Assembly (NCBI GenBank): GCA_963811335.1
Contig: CAWERB010000023.1
Location: forward strand, 1 to 64,000
Length of the DNA stretch: 64,000 nucleotides
Direction: 5' to 3'
Source of the DNA: Trebonia sp963811335
Lineage (GTDB): Bacteria > Actinomycetota > Actinomycetes > Streptosporangiales > Streptosporangiaceae
Shown here: positions 27,578-37,155 of the stretch, one piece after another
How the letters are laid out: each line of letters opens with the position of its first letter
Numbering within the stretch: position 1 is the stretch's first letter
The notes under the pieces: model-generated
The model's input: the letters and a program-made list of their open reading frames with translations, nothing else
Told to the model about the DNA's origin: nothing
Database searches by the model: none
Program-made: the position numbers and the translations under genes

Positions 27578-28753
27578 TCACATGAAGTTGCGGGTGTGCA
27601 GGGCGGACAGCTCGGCGGCCTCGTCGTCGGGGAAGCCGATGGAGGCGAGCCGCCTGCGGCGGCCCTCGTCCATTCGGGACTGCAGGTCACGGACCGCGCG
27701 CCAGCCTTGGCGCACCGCCTCGGGTGACCATGAGCCGGCCGCGAGCAGCACGAGGGCGTCGAAGACCTCGGCGTTCAGGCCGGCGGTGTCTTGCAGCGCC
27801 GAATGACGGCGTTCGACCGCCTGGCGCAAGGTGCCCAGGTAGTGCCGGTCGGTCCGGGCCAGGTGCGCGGTGTGCGCGACGCCGAACGCCACGTGCCGAG
27901 CCTCGTCCCGGGCCGCGAGCCTGGTCACGTCGGCGGTGACCTGGTCGGGGGCGTGGTCGGTGATGAACCGGAGCAGGTCGAGGAAGGTGCCCTCGCCGAG
28001 CACGGACAGCAGGAACGAGGCGGTGGTGAAGTCCGGCTCGTCGAGCAGGGTCTGCAGCGAGGCGCGGCCGCCCGCCGACGAGGTGCCGGGCTCGCCGCCG
28101 GACGCCACGGCGCGCCTGGTGAAGACCTCGACGTGCCGTGCCTCGTCGGCGGCCTGGCTGGCGAGCAGCTGCATGACCTCCCGGTAGTGCGGGTGCAGCT
28201 GGGAAAGCAGCCGGGCCGGGATGATGAGCGCGGCCTGCTCGTTCTCCACCAGGTAGGTCATCAGCTGCACGACGGCGCGCTCGATCTCGGCGGGCACGGA
28301 TCGCCCTGGACGGCCCAGTCGACGGCGGTCGCCGGGTCCCACTGGCTGGCCGCCGCCGCGGCGTACAGCTGCGGTGCGATGTCGGCCCACACGTGATCGC
28401 GCTCAGACCAGCGGGCGCCCAGCGGCGGCCCGCCCGCCTCGACGAGCGCGCCGCGCGCGGCCAGGCCCCAGGCCTGGCTGGCCCGCGCCGCCGGCGGGCC
28501 CGCCGCGGCGCCGGCCGCGGCGCCGTGCCAGCGCTTGTCGCCGGCGCCCCGGACGACGCCGGTCGCCGCGCGCCGGGCCGGTGGCCGCGGAGCATCCGCG
28601 ACCTGGTGGCCGTGCTCGCGGCACCACGCGGCCAAGGTGCAGCCGCAGCGCGGGTGGGTGCCCGCCACCGCCAGCCGCTGCCCGGGCCGGAGCCCGGACA
28701 GCGCCCGGGCGACTAGCAGGTGGCCACCTTCGTCAAGGCCCAGGCCGGCCAGG
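27578..28753 (-). pseudogene. TusA-like plus ferritin-like diiron protein, frameshifted
   Basis: The N-terminal part resembles a TusA/SirA-type fold: DLAGLGLDEGGHLLVARALS, LRPGQRLAVAGTHPRCGC and WCREHGHQV. There is no ATG/GTG start before GTG 28668. The frame changes near 28300. The second part is ferritin-like with two DEARH motifs (QAADEARHVEVF; AARDEARHVAFG) and earlier Glu residues (VENEQAAL), as in diiron enzymes. The gene ends at 27578. It is the last gene of an operon with an acyl-CoA dehydrogenase and a PhnD-like protein. One indel separates it from function. Confidence 0.55.
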
Positions 28754-28765
28754 TCGACGGTCCAA

Positions 28766-29635
28766 CTAGGGCCGGTAGCCCGCCGCGGTCACCGCGCCCG
28801 CCGCGTCGTAGAAGTCGGCCTCGTCGACCGCGCGCTCCAGCTGGTCGTAGCCGGACAGGCGGGGCGGCCGCCATTCCTTGAGCCCCTCCAGGTCGAGCAG
28901 CGGGCGGAGCGCCGCGTCGGCGTAGTCCATGCCGCGCAGCAGCTCGCCGAGCCGGCCGACGCCGTTGTTGCCCGCCGCGGACGGGCCCGCGGTCATCGTG
29001 CAGTGGTCGTAGGGCGGGGTCTGCGCCAGCACCCGGACCGCGCCGGCCGGCAGAACCCCCTCGCGCCCGAACAGCAGCAGGTTCGAGTCGATCATGCACG
29101 CCGCGTCGACCCGGTCGGCGGGATCGCCCGCGAACAGCGCGCGGGCCGCGTCCCGCTCACCGCCGATGTGGTCGCCGTGCAGCCCCACGCCGACGTCGAA
29201 GCGGCGCACGGCGACGTCGGCGCCCGGCGCCAGGCCGGCCGACCGCAGCAGCGACAGCGGCAGTAGGGTGGCCTGCGGCGAGTCGACCGCGCCGGTGGCG
29301 ACTGTCCGGCCCGCCAGGTCGGCGAGCGAGGTGACCGGCGAGTCGGCTCTGACAACGATCACCGAGCGCAGGTCGCAGTCGGTGTCGCGCATGGTGAGCG
29401 GGGTCAGCGTGGCCCCGCGGGCCGCGGCGAGCCGCCGGGCCCGCACCCAGGCGAGCGGCGAGTTCCACGCGACGTCGACGCGCCCGTCGACCAGGTTGAG
29501 CACCTGCCGCTCGTAGTTCGAGTAGAGCACGTAGTCGAAGTCGACCCCGCCGGGCCCGCGCAGCCAGGCGCGGAACCCGTCCCAGATGGTGACCACCTTG
29601 GGGTCGTAGGCGACCGCCCCGAGCGTGACACCCAT
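28766..29635 (-). CDS. PhnD-like phosphate/phosphonate-type binding protein
   Basis: This 289-aa protein is of the PhnD/type-2 periplasmic binding fold: VTIWDGFRAWLRGPGGVDFD, VLYSNYERQVLNLVDGRVDV, AWNSPLAWVRARRLAA, RSVIVVRADSPVTSLADLAG and a late SGYDQLERAVDEADFYDAAG. It lacks a signal peptide and a lipobox, so it may work in the cytoplasm as an enzyme or sensor rather than as a transporter component. Its ATG directly follows the TGA of the acyl-CoA dehydrogenase gene, and no permease or ATPase is nearby. Confidence 0.75.
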   Translation of the reverse strand: MGVTLGAVAYDPKVVTIWDGFRAWLRGPGGVDFDYVLYSNYERQVLNLVDGRVDVAWNSPLAWVRARRLAAARGATLTPLTMRDTDCDLRSVIVVRADSPVTSLADLAGRTVATGAVDSPQATLLPLSLLRSAGLAPGADVAVRRFDVGVGLHGDHIGGERDAARALFAGDPADRVDAACMIDSNLLLFGREGVLPAGAVRVLAQTPPYDHCTMTAGPSAAGNNGVGRLGELLRGMDYADAALRPLLDLEGLKEWRPPRLSGYDQLERAVDEADFYDAAGAVTAAGYRP

Positions 29636-30780
29636 TCACGCCTCCCCGAGCAGCGGCAGGCCGAGGAGCGCGCGGCCGATGAAGTCCTCGAGCGCCGAGG
29701 TCGTCGGGGCCATCACCCGGGCCGCCCGCGAGTCGCGGAAGAGCCGCTCGACGACGGACTCCTTGCGGAACGCCGCGCCGCCGCCGGCCTTGAGCGCGAG
29801 GTCCGCCGCGTCCGCGGCCGCCTCGCCCGCCGCCGCCTTCACCTCAAGTACGAGAAGCTGCGCGTCGTCCCGACCGTTCTCCACCGCCGTGATGGTCTCG
29901 CTGACGTGGGCCCAGGTCCGGTCCGCCTCGATCCGCAGCCGGGCCAGCTGCGCGCGCGGCTCGGCCTGCTGCGCGAGAGACACGCCGAGGTGCTCGAGCC
30001 GTGTCCGTGACAGCCGGCCGGCCGTCTCAGTGGCAAGCCGCCGCATCAGCCCCGCGCTCATCGCCGCCGAGCAGATCAGGAATACCGGCAGCACCGCGGC
30101 GAGCGCCAGGTCAAGCCCGGCGCCGTCCGAGCCGAGCATCGCGCTGGCCGCCACGGTCACCCCGGCCGCCGTCATCGGGGCCGAGGCGTTGCCGCGCAGC
30201 CCCAGCCCGTCGAACGTCCCGGCCACCGACAGCCCTTCGGCGCCGGCCGGCACCAGCCACAGCGTCATCGGCCCCGCGGCGTCCGCGCCGGCCTGCTCGA
30301 CCACACGTAGCTGTCCGCCTGCCCGGCCGACGTCACCCAGCTCTTGGCCGCGTCGAGCCGCACGGTGTGCCCGTCGCCCGCGGGCACCGCGGTCGACAGC
30401 GGCGCCCAGAAGTGGGACCGTGACCCGGTTTCCGAGAACGCGAGCGTGGACAGGTGCCGCCCGGAGGCGATCGCGGTCAGCGTCTCGGAGTCCCCGGCCG
30501 CGGTCAGCGCGGCGACCGCCGCGTAGTGCATGGTCACGATCATCGCGGTGGACCCGCACGCGGAGCCGAGCTCGCGCACCACGTCCGCGGCCGCCCGCAG
30601 TCCCGCCCCGCCGCCGCCGAACTCGGCCGGGACGGTGAGTGCGAGCAGCCCGGCCGCGCCAAGCGCGCTGACCTGCGATGCGGGGAACTCGCCGGCCGCG
30701 TCGACCGCCCCCGCCCCCGGTGCCACAACCTCGTCGATTACCCGCAGCAGGACGTCGCGATACGACTCCCGAGATGGCAT
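29636..30780 (-). pseudogene. Acyl-CoA dehydrogenase family protein, single frameshift
   Basis: The N-terminal half from ATG 30780 has the all-alpha domain and the first part of the beta domain: GAAGLLALTVPAEFGGGGAG, STLAFSETGSRSHFW, and DAAKSWVTSAGQADSYVW. Near 30300 the frame changes, and the rest (MTLWLVPAGAEGLSVAGTFD; GLGLRGNASAPMTAAGVTV; C-terminal helices to 29636) completes the fold at about 380 aa. The family includes flavin monooxygenases acting on sulfur or nitrogen compounds. Neighbours are a PhnD-like protein and a ferritin-like protein; the joint substrate is unknown. Confidence 0.75.
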
Positions 30781-30960
30781 TGCCGCCTGCCTCTCATGGT
30801 TCTTGGTGCACAGCGCTGCCGGCGTGCACGCCAGCCCGACCGGCCGGCGCTTCCAATAGTCAGCCCTGGTGCTCTCCGTGCGCCACTACCCGTCCGCATA
30901 GGAAAATGCCGCGCGAGTTGTGCCGCCGCCCGAGGATCACCGGGGCCGCGCCCGCGGGCG

Positions 30961-31434
30961 TCAGCCCGACGCGTCGGCGCGCACGTGCTCGAAGATCAGC
31001 GACGTCTCGGTGTAGGAGATGTCACCGGTCGCGGACAGAGACTCGACGAATTCCCGCAGCGCCGCGGTCGAGGCCGCGGCCACGTGCAGCAGGAAGTCGT
31101 CCTTCCCGGCCAGGAAGAACACGTTGAGCACCTCGGGCAGCCGCGCCACGTCCGCCGCAAACCCGCGGATCCGGCCCCGGGCGTCGGACTGCAACCGGAC
31201 CGCGATCATCGCCTGGAGGGGCCGTCCGAGCGCGGCCGGGTCCACGTCGGCGTGGTAGCCGCGGATCACGCCGCGCTCGCGCAGCGAGCGGACCCGCCCG
31301 AGGCAGGTCGACGGCGCGATGCCCACCCGCTCGGCGAGCGCGTTGTTGGCCAGCCGCGCGTCCCGCGCGAGCTCGCGCACGATGTGCTGGTCGATCTCGT
31401 CGAGATCGCCGCCGCCTGGCGCCCCGGTCGGCAT
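30961..31434 (-). CDS. Lrp/AsnC-family regulator (AldR-like)
   Basis: The 157-aa protein has the N-terminal HTH (DEIDQHIVRELARDARLANN; LAERVGIAPSTCLGRVRSLR) and the C-terminal RAM/AsnC ligand domain (PLQAMIAVRLQSDARG; EVLNVFFLAGKDDFLLHVAA). It is divergent from alanine dehydrogenase, matching AldR-type control of ald by alanine and related amino acids. ATG 31434 is taken as start; an upstream start at 31512 would add 26 Pro/Gly-rich residues. Confidence 0.85.
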   Translation of the reverse strand: MPTGAPGGGDLDEIDQHIVRELARDARLANNALAERVGIAPSTCLGRVRSLRERGVIRGYHADVDPAALGRPLQAMIAVRLQSDARGRIRGFAADVARLPEVLNVFFLAGKDDFLLHVAAASTAALREFVESLSATGDISYTETSLIFEHVRADASG

Positions 31435-31647
31435 CTCGCCTGGCCAGGGGCCCCGAATACGATTCGGCTGACTCCCCGGAGGAAAGGCCTCTGATGAACT
31501 TCCCGCTCTCATAGCCCTATCCTACAGAATCTTGTTCATGAATCTAGGCAAATTATCGATTAAAATGCATCATGGACCCAACGGGGCGGAGCCGTGCCGC
31601 AACGGAGCCGCCCGCCCGCCCCCGGCAACCGAAGGGTAGACAACGCC
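31435..31647. promoter_or_regulatory. Divergent lrp-ald control region
   Basis: The 213-bp gap contains an unusually AT-rich run at about 31515-31572 (ATCTTGTTCATGAATC; AAATTATCGATTAAAATGCA), suited to Lrp-family binding and to the ald promoter. No exact consensus can be assigned by eye. Confidence 0.4.
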
Positions 31648-32763
31648 ATGAAGGTCGGCATCCCCCGCGAGGTCAAGAACCACGAGTACCGCGTAGCGAT
31701 CACGCCCGCGGGCACCCGCGAGCTGGTGAGCCACGGCCACGAGGTCTACCTGGAGAAGGAAGCGGGCGCGGGCTCCCAGTTCGCCGACGACGCGTACACC
31801 GCCGCAGGCGCCACCATCGTCGGTAACGCCGACGACGTGTGGGGCATCGCCGACATGGTGCTCAAGGTCAAGGAGCCGATCGCGGAAGAGTACCACCGCA
31901 TGCGCCCCGGCCTGACCCTGTTCACGTACCTGCACCTGGCCGCGGACAAGGCCTGCACCGACGCCCTGCTTGAGAACAAGGTCACCGGCATCGCGTACGA
32001 GACGGTCCAGCTGGCCGACGGCTCGCTGCCGCTGCTCGCCCCGATGTCCGAGGTGGCCGGCCGCCTCGGCCCGCAGGTCGGCGCCTACCACCTGATGCGC
32101 TCAGGCGGCGGCTACGGCGCCCTGCTCGGCGGCGTCCCCGGCACCCGCGCGGCCAGCGTGGTCGTCATCGGCGGCGGCGTCTCCGGCCAGCACGCGGCGC
32201 AGATCGCGGTCGGCATGGGCGCGCGGGTCACCGTCCTGGACAAGAACATCGCCAGGCTCCGCCAGATCGACGCGATCTACCAGGGCCGGATCCAGACCGT
32301 GGCCTCCAACGCCTACGAGATCGAGCGGGCCGTGCTCGACGCCGACCTGGTCATCGGCGCGGTGCTCGTCACCGGCGCCAAGGCGCCCAAGCTGGTGTCG
32401 AACGAGCTGGTCAGCCGGATGAAGCCGGGCTCGGTGCTCGTCGACATCGCCATCGACCAGGGCGGCTGCTTCGAGGACTCGCACGCGACCACGCACGCCG
32501 ACCCGGTATTCAAGGTCCACGGCAGCGTGTTCTACTGCGTCGCGAACATGCCGGGCGCGGTGCCCAACACCTCCACCTACGCGCTCACCAACGCGACCCT
32601 GCCCTACGTCGTCGAGCTCGCCGACCGGGGCTGGCAGGACGCGCTCACCGCGGACCCGGCGCTCGCCCTCGGCCTCAACACCCACGAGGGCCAGCTGACC
32701 AACGCCCCGGTCGCGGCGGCGCACGGCTACGAGTCGGTGGCCGTCGAGACGGCGCTCAGCTAA
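31648..32763 (+). CDS. ald: Alanine dehydrogenase
   Basis: The 371-aa enzyme converts L-alanine and NAD+ to pyruvate, ammonia and NADH. It starts MKVGIPREVKNHEYRV. VLKVKEPIAEEY and LFTYLHLAADK carry the catalytic Lys and His. The NAD site is VVVIGGGVSGQHAA near residue 170-183, and the C-terminal KVHGSVFYCVANMPGAVPNT is typical. Length is normal for the family. The ATG 31648 start fits the conserved N-terminus. A divergent Lrp-type gene lies upstream and a strong terminator downstream. Confidence 0.95.
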   Translation: MKVGIPREVKNHEYRVAITPAGTRELVSHGHEVYLEKEAGAGSQFADDAYTAAGATIVGNADDVWGIADMVLKVKEPIAEEYHRMRPGLTLFTYLHLAADKACTDALLENKVTGIAYETVQLADGSLPLLAPMSEVAGRLGPQVGAYHLMRSGGGYGALLGGVPGTRAASVVVIGGGVSGQHAAQIAVGMGARVTVLDKNIARLRQIDAIYQGRIQTVASNAYEIERAVLDADLVIGAVLVTGAKAPKLVSNELVSRMKPGSVLVDIAIDQGGCFEDSHATTHADPVFKVHGSVFYCVANMPGAVPNTSTYALTNATLPYVVELADRGWQDALTADPALALGLNTHEGQLTNAPVAAAHGYESVAVETALS

Positions 32764-32880
32764 GCACGAGGTAAACAACAGAATCATCCAGAACGGGAGC
32801 GGCCAACCCCGGCCCGCACCGTTCCCCGCCCAAGGCGCGCCAGGCCGAAAACCCGGCCCGCGCCCGGGTGGCCCGCAAGC

Positions 32881-32927
32881 CGCGGGCCGGAAGGCTCCTT
32901 CCACCCCACCGAGCCTTCCGGCCCGCG
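32881..32927. terminator. 17-bp perfect hairpin between ald and the P450 relic
   Basis: CGCGGGCCGGAAGGCTC (32881-32897) and its exact reverse complement (32911-32927) flank a 13-nt loop. It lies between convergent genes and should work in both directions. Confidence 0.85.
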
Positions 32928-33005
32928 TTCGCGTTCCGTTCCTGCCCTCGCCCGGCCCGTTCTGTTGAGGCCAGCCGGTTCGGTTGAGGCCAGCCGGTAG
33001 CAGAG

Positions 33006-33081
33006 ATAACAGCAAGATGCGCGCAGCGCCCGCTGGCTGGCCCGCCCATCCCCCTTGATAACAGCAAGAAGCGCGTAGCGC
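33006..33081. repeat. Two direct repeats of GATAACAGCAAGA(T/A)GCGCG
   Basis: Two copies of about 25 bp (around 33006 and 33056) read GATAACAGCAAGA then GCGCGCAGCGC or GCGCGTAGCGC. Just upstream TTGAGGCCAGCCGGT is also doubled (around 32967 and 32984). I see no gene here, and the role is unknown. Confidence 0.5.
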
Positions 33082-33125
33082 TGGGTGGCGGTGGCGGTGG
33101 CGGTGGGGGCTGGCTGCGGTGGGGG

Positions 33126-34126
33126 TTACGCGAGGCGGACTGGGAGGGATTCCAGGCCGTGGATGAGCGAGCTGCGCCGCCAGCGCAGCGTCGCCGGGTC
33201 GGCGGCGAGGGACAGCGACGGGAACCTGGACAGCAGCGCGCCGAACGCGATCTCGCCCTCAAGCCTGGCGAGCGGCGCGCCGAGGCAGAAGTGGATGCCA
33301 TGGCCGAAGGCGACGTGCCCGCCCGCGTCGCGTCCCACGTCGAGCCGGTCCGCGTCGGGGAACCGGTCCGGGTCACGGTTGGCCGACGCGGTGGCGCACA
33401 GTACCCACTCGCGGGCCGGGATCGTCACGCCGCCGATTTCCACCGGCTCGAGGGTGAACCGCTCGGTCGCGTAGTTCAGCGGGTTGACGTACCGCAGCAG
33501 TTCCTCGACCGCGCCGGGCAGCAGCGCCGGGTCGGACCGCAGCCGGTCCAGCTCGGCCGGGCTGGTCAGCAGCGCCAGCGTCCCCGACGCGATCAGGTTG
33601 GTGGTGGTCTCGTGGCCGGCGACGAGCAGCAGGAACAGCATTGAGATCAGCTCGCGCTCGCCCAGCGAGTCACCAGAGTCGCGCGCTTCCACCAGCGCCG
33701 ACACCATGTCGTCGGCGGGATGGGCGCGCTTGGCCGCCACCAGCCCGGTGAAGTAGCGGAACATCGCCTCGCCGGCCGCGCGGAGCGTCCCAGGCGCGGG
33801 GTGAACGCCTTGGCGACCAGCTTGCGCAGCCGGGTGTGATCCGGCGGGTCGGCGTTGAGCAGGTGCATGTTGAGGTACGCGCTTACCTCGTCGGGCACCC
33901 AGTCCGGTGAGGCCAGCTTGCCAACCCAGTCCTTGTGCATCCGGGGGTCGGCGAGCACGGCGCGCACGTCGGCGTACCTGGTGACCAGTCAGGCGCGCTC
34001 GCCGTACCCCGGCATCAGGACCGGCGTGACCGGCCCGTCCTCGCGCATCCTGCTGAAGTAGGCGTGAGGGTCCTGGTAGTAGTCGTCGCCGAGCCTCTCA
34101 GCGGGGGGCGCCGCTGGTTCCGTCAC
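33126..34126 (-). pseudogene. Cytochrome P450 pseudogene
   Basis: From GTG 34126 the N-terminus reads LGDDYYQDPHAYFSRMREDG. At 33991 a TGA stop stands where WLVTRYADVRAVL is expected (Trp to stop). The frame continues to KAFTPR at about 33800. There the middle of the protein (about 80-100 residues before the I helix) is missing and the frame shifts. The C-terminal part is intact: AGHETTTN (I helix), the ERF triad and the haem loop FGHGIHFCLGAPLAR with the Cys ligand. Nonsense mutation, deletion and frameshift make it dead. Confidence 0.85.
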
Positions 34127-34231
34127 ACGGACCAGATTACAAGTTATAACGCGAATCTGGGCAAGGCGGGCGCCGGAGCGGCGGTGCGTCAACGAGCGCG
34201 CGGCCCCCCGCTGACGGCTAGTCTTAATGCC

Positions 34232-36205
34232 GTGACCGACCCGAACCGTTACCGTCCAAGGCCCGGGGAGATCCCGGAAGAGCCGGGCGTGTACCGGTTC
34301 CGCGACGAGCGCGGCCGGGTCGTCTACGTCGGGAAGGCGAAGTCGCTGCGTCAGCGGCTCAACCAGTACTTCGCCGACTTCACCGCGCTGCACCCGCGCA
34401 CCCAGCTGATGCTCACCACGGCCGCGAGCGTCGAGTGGACGGTGGTCAACACCGAGGTCGAGGCGCTGCAGCTGGAGTACTCCTGGATCAAGGAGTTCGA
34501 CCCGCGGTTCAACGTCAAGTACCGCGACGACAAGTCCTACCCCTACCTCGCGGTGACCATGGGGGAGGAGTTCCCCCGGGTCATGGTGATGCGCGGCGCC
34601 AAGCGCAAGGGCACCAGGTACTTCGGGCCGTACTCGCACGCCTGGGCGATCAGGGAGACGGTCGACACGCTGCTGCGCGTCTTCCCGGTCCGCACCTGCT
34701 CCACCGGCGTGTTCAGGCGGGCCGGCCAGATCGGCCGTCCCTGCCTGCTCGGCTACATCGGCAAGTGCTCCGCGCCGTGCGTGAAGAAGATAACCATGGC
34801 CGAGCACCGGGCGCTCGCCGAGGACTTCTGCGACTTCATGTCCGGCCAGACGAGCCGGTTCATCCGCAAGCTGACCGCGGAGATGAAGGCGGCCTCGGAT
34901 GAGGAGGAGTACGAGCGGGCGGCCCGGGTGCGCGACGACGTCAAGGCACTAGAACGCGCCCTGGAGAAGCAGGCGGTGGTGCTCGGCGACGGCACCGACT
35001 GCGACGTGATCGCGCTGGCGGAAGACCCGCTCGAGGCCGCGGTGCAGATCTTCTACGTGCGCGGCGGCCGGATCAGGGGCCAGCGCGGCTGGGTGTCGGA
35101 GAAGGTCGAGGAGACGACCACGGCCGACCTGGTTGAGGTGTTCCTCGGCCAGTTCTACGGTGACGCCGGGGCGGGCGACAGCAACGGGATCCCCCGCGAG
35201 GTCCTGGTGCCCGAGCTGCCGCCGGACATCGAGGCGATGACGGAGTGGCTGACGCAGCGCCGCGGCGGCCCGGTGCGGCTGCGGGTCCCGCAGCGGGGCG
35301 ACAAGAAGGCCCTGGCCGAGACCGTCGCCCGCAACGCCAAGGAGTCGCTGGCGCTGCACAAGCTGCGCCGCGCGAGCGACCTCACCACGCGGTCCAAGGC
35401 GCTGCATGAGATCCAGGACGCGCTCGAGCTTGACGACGCGCCACTGCGCATCGAGTGCTACGACGTGTCCAACCTGCAGGGGACGCACGTGGTCGCGTCC
35501 ATGGTCGTCTTCGAGGACGGCCTGGCCCGCAAGAGCGAGTACCGGCGCTTCTCCGTCAAGGGGCACGACGGGACGGACGACATCTCGGCGATCCGCGAGG
35601 TCGTCACCCGCCGCTTCCGCCGCTACCTGGAGGAGCGGGAGCAGTTGGGCGAGCTCGACATGCTCGGCGATCCCGAGGCGGGCGACCAAGGGCACGATGA
35701 AGATAACGACCAGTCGCAGCGACTGGTGGTTACCCCGCAACGCAAGTTCGCCTACCCGCCCAACCTGGTGGTCGTGGACGGCGGCGCGGGCCAGGTCGCG
35801 GCGGCCGCCGCGGCGCTCGCCGACCTCGGCATCGACGACGTGTCCGTCTGCGGCCTGGCCAAGCGGCTTGAGGAGGTCTGGCTGCCCGGCCAGGACTACC
35901 CGGTGATCATGTCCCGCTCCTCGGAGGGCCTGTACCTGCTGCAGCGGGTGCGGGACGAGGCGCACCGGTTCGCGATCACCTTCCACCGGGCCAAGCGGGG
36001 CAAGGCGGCACTGGGCTCCGCGCTCGACGCGGTGCCAGGGCTCGGGCCTTCCAGGCGGGCGGCGCTGCTCAAGGCGTTCGGCTCGGTGAAGGCGGTGTCG
36101 GCGGCGACGCCGGAGCAGATCGCGGCGGCAGTGCCCGGGATCGGCCCTAAGCTGGCCGAGACGGTGGTCGCCGCGCTGCAAGGGGTACGGGGGTCTGATC
36201 AGTGA
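34232..36205 (+). CDS. uvrC: UvrABC excinuclease subunit C
   Basis: The 657-aa nuclease makes both incisions in nucleotide-excision repair. The GIY-YIG domain is at about 14-95 (EEPGVYRFRD; VVYVGKAKSLRQRLNQYF). The Cys-rich patch CLLGYIGKCSAPC and the UVR domain (DEEEYERAARVRDDVKALE) follow. The RNase H-like C-terminal half has ECYDVSNLQGTHVVASMVV and VVVDGGAGQVAAAAAAL. A double HhH ends it (VPGLGPSRRAALLKAFGS; VPGIGPKLAETVVAAL). The GTG 34232 start fits the conserved N-terminus. Its stop overlaps rapZ. Confidence 0.97.
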   Translation: MTDPNRYRPRPGEIPEEPGVYRFRDERGRVVYVGKAKSLRQRLNQYFADFTALHPRTQLMLTTAASVEWTVVNTEVEALQLEYSWIKEFDPRFNVKYRDDKSYPYLAVTMGEEFPRVMVMRGAKRKGTRYFGPYSHAWAIRETVDTLLRVFPVRTCSTGVFRRAGQIGRPCLLGYIGKCSAPCVKKITMAEHRALAEDFCDFMSGQTSRFIRKLTAEMKAASDEEEYERAARVRDDVKALERALEKQAVVLGDGTDCDVIALAEDPLEAAVQIFYVRGGRIRGQRGWVSEKVEETTTADLVEVFLGQFYGDAGAGDSNGIPREVLVPELPPDIEAMTEWLTQRRGGPVRLRVPQRGDKKALAETVARNAKESLALHKLRRASDLTTRSKALHEIQDALELDDAPLRIECYDVSNLQGTHVVASMVVFEDGLARKSEYRRFSVKGHDGTDDISAIREVVTRRFRRYLEEREQLGELDMLGDPEAGDQGHDEDNDQSQRLVVTPQRKFAYPPNLVVVDGGAGQVAAAAAALADLGIDDVSVCGLAKRLEEVWLPGQDYPVIMSRSSEGLYLLQRVRDEAHRFAITFHRAKRGKAALGSALDAVPGLGPSRRAALLKAFGSVKAVSAATPEQIAAAVPGIGPKLAETVVAALQGVRGSDQ

Positions 36206-37083
36206 CTGAGAACGCTGGTGAGCGGGTGACGCCGGGCGTGCCCGACGTCGTCATCATTACCGGCATGTCCGGCGCCGGGCGGTCCACCGCGGCCAAGTCG
36301 CTTGAGGACCTCGGCTGGTTCGTGGTGGAGAACCTGCCGCCCGCGCTGCTGCCCACCATGCTTGACCTGGCCGACCGGGCCTCCCTGGCCGGCGTCGCGG
36401 CGATCATCGATGTCCGGTCGCGGGCGTTCTCCACCGACCTGAAGTCCGCGATCTCATCGCTCGGCGCGCGCGGCGTCGTCCCGAGCGTGCTGTTCCTCGA
36501 GGCCTCCGACGCGACCCTCGTCCAGCGCTTCGAGAACGTGCGCAGGCCGCACCCCATGCAGGGCGCGGGCACGATACTCGACGGCATCACCGCGGAGCGG
36601 GAACTGCTGCGCGAGATCCGCGGCGACTCCGACATCGTCCTCGAGACGTCCGCGCTGAACGTGCACGAGCTGCGCGCCCGGATGCACGGCTACTTCGGCG
36701 GCGACTCGCTGACCGGGCTGCGGCTGAACATCGTCTCGTTCGGCTACAAGTACGGGCTGCCGGTGGACGCGGACCTGGTCGCCGACTGCCGGTTCCTGCC
36801 CAACCCGCACTGGGTCCCCGAGCTGCGGCCGCTGAGCGGCCTTGACGCGTCGGTGCGCGACTACGTGCTTGGCCAGCCCGCCGCGACGGCGTTCGTCGCC
36901 GCTTACCTCGCGGTGCTCGACGTGTCGCTACCCGGCTTCGAGCGGGAGGGCAAGCGGTACGTGACGCTCGCCGTCGGCTGCACCGGCGGCAAGCACCGGT
37001 CGGTGGCGATCGCCGAGCAGCTCGCGGCCCGGCTGGCCGGCCGCGACGTGTCGGTGTCGCACCGCGACCTAGGGCGGGAGTGA
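36202..37083 (+). CDS. rapZ: RapZ/YvcJ-family nucleotide-binding protein
   Basis: This 293-aa P-loop protein starts at a GTG overlapping the uvrC stop. Walker A is GMSGAGRST (residues 21-29), then LEDLGWFVVENLPPALL. The C-terminal domain has IVSFGYKYGLPVDADLVADC, RFLPNPHWVPELRPLSG and GCTGGKHRSVAIAEQL, the conserved RNA- or ligand-binding part. In enterobacteria RapZ controls GlcN6P synthase through small RNAs. In actinobacteria the gene is part of the uvrC-yvcK-whiA block and its partner is less clear. Confidence 0.95.
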   Translation: MTENAGERVTPGVPDVVIITGMSGAGRSTAAKSLEDLGWFVVENLPPALLPTMLDLADRASLAGVAAIIDVRSRAFSTDLKSAISSLGARGVVPSVLFLEASDATLVQRFENVRRPHPMQGAGTILDGITAERELLREIRGDSDIVLETSALNVHELRARMHGYFGGDSLTGLRLNIVSFGYKYGLPVDADLVADCRFLPNPHWVPELRPLSGLDASVRDYVLGQPAATAFVAAYLAVLDVSLPGFEREGKRYVTLAVGCTGGKHRSVAIAEQLAARLAGRDVSVSHRDLGRE

Positions 37084-37155
37084 GTACTTGGCTCCTCGAG
37101 GGTCGATCGCGCCCGGGGGGCGCCCCCGACCCACCTGAGGCCCCGGGATAGCCCG

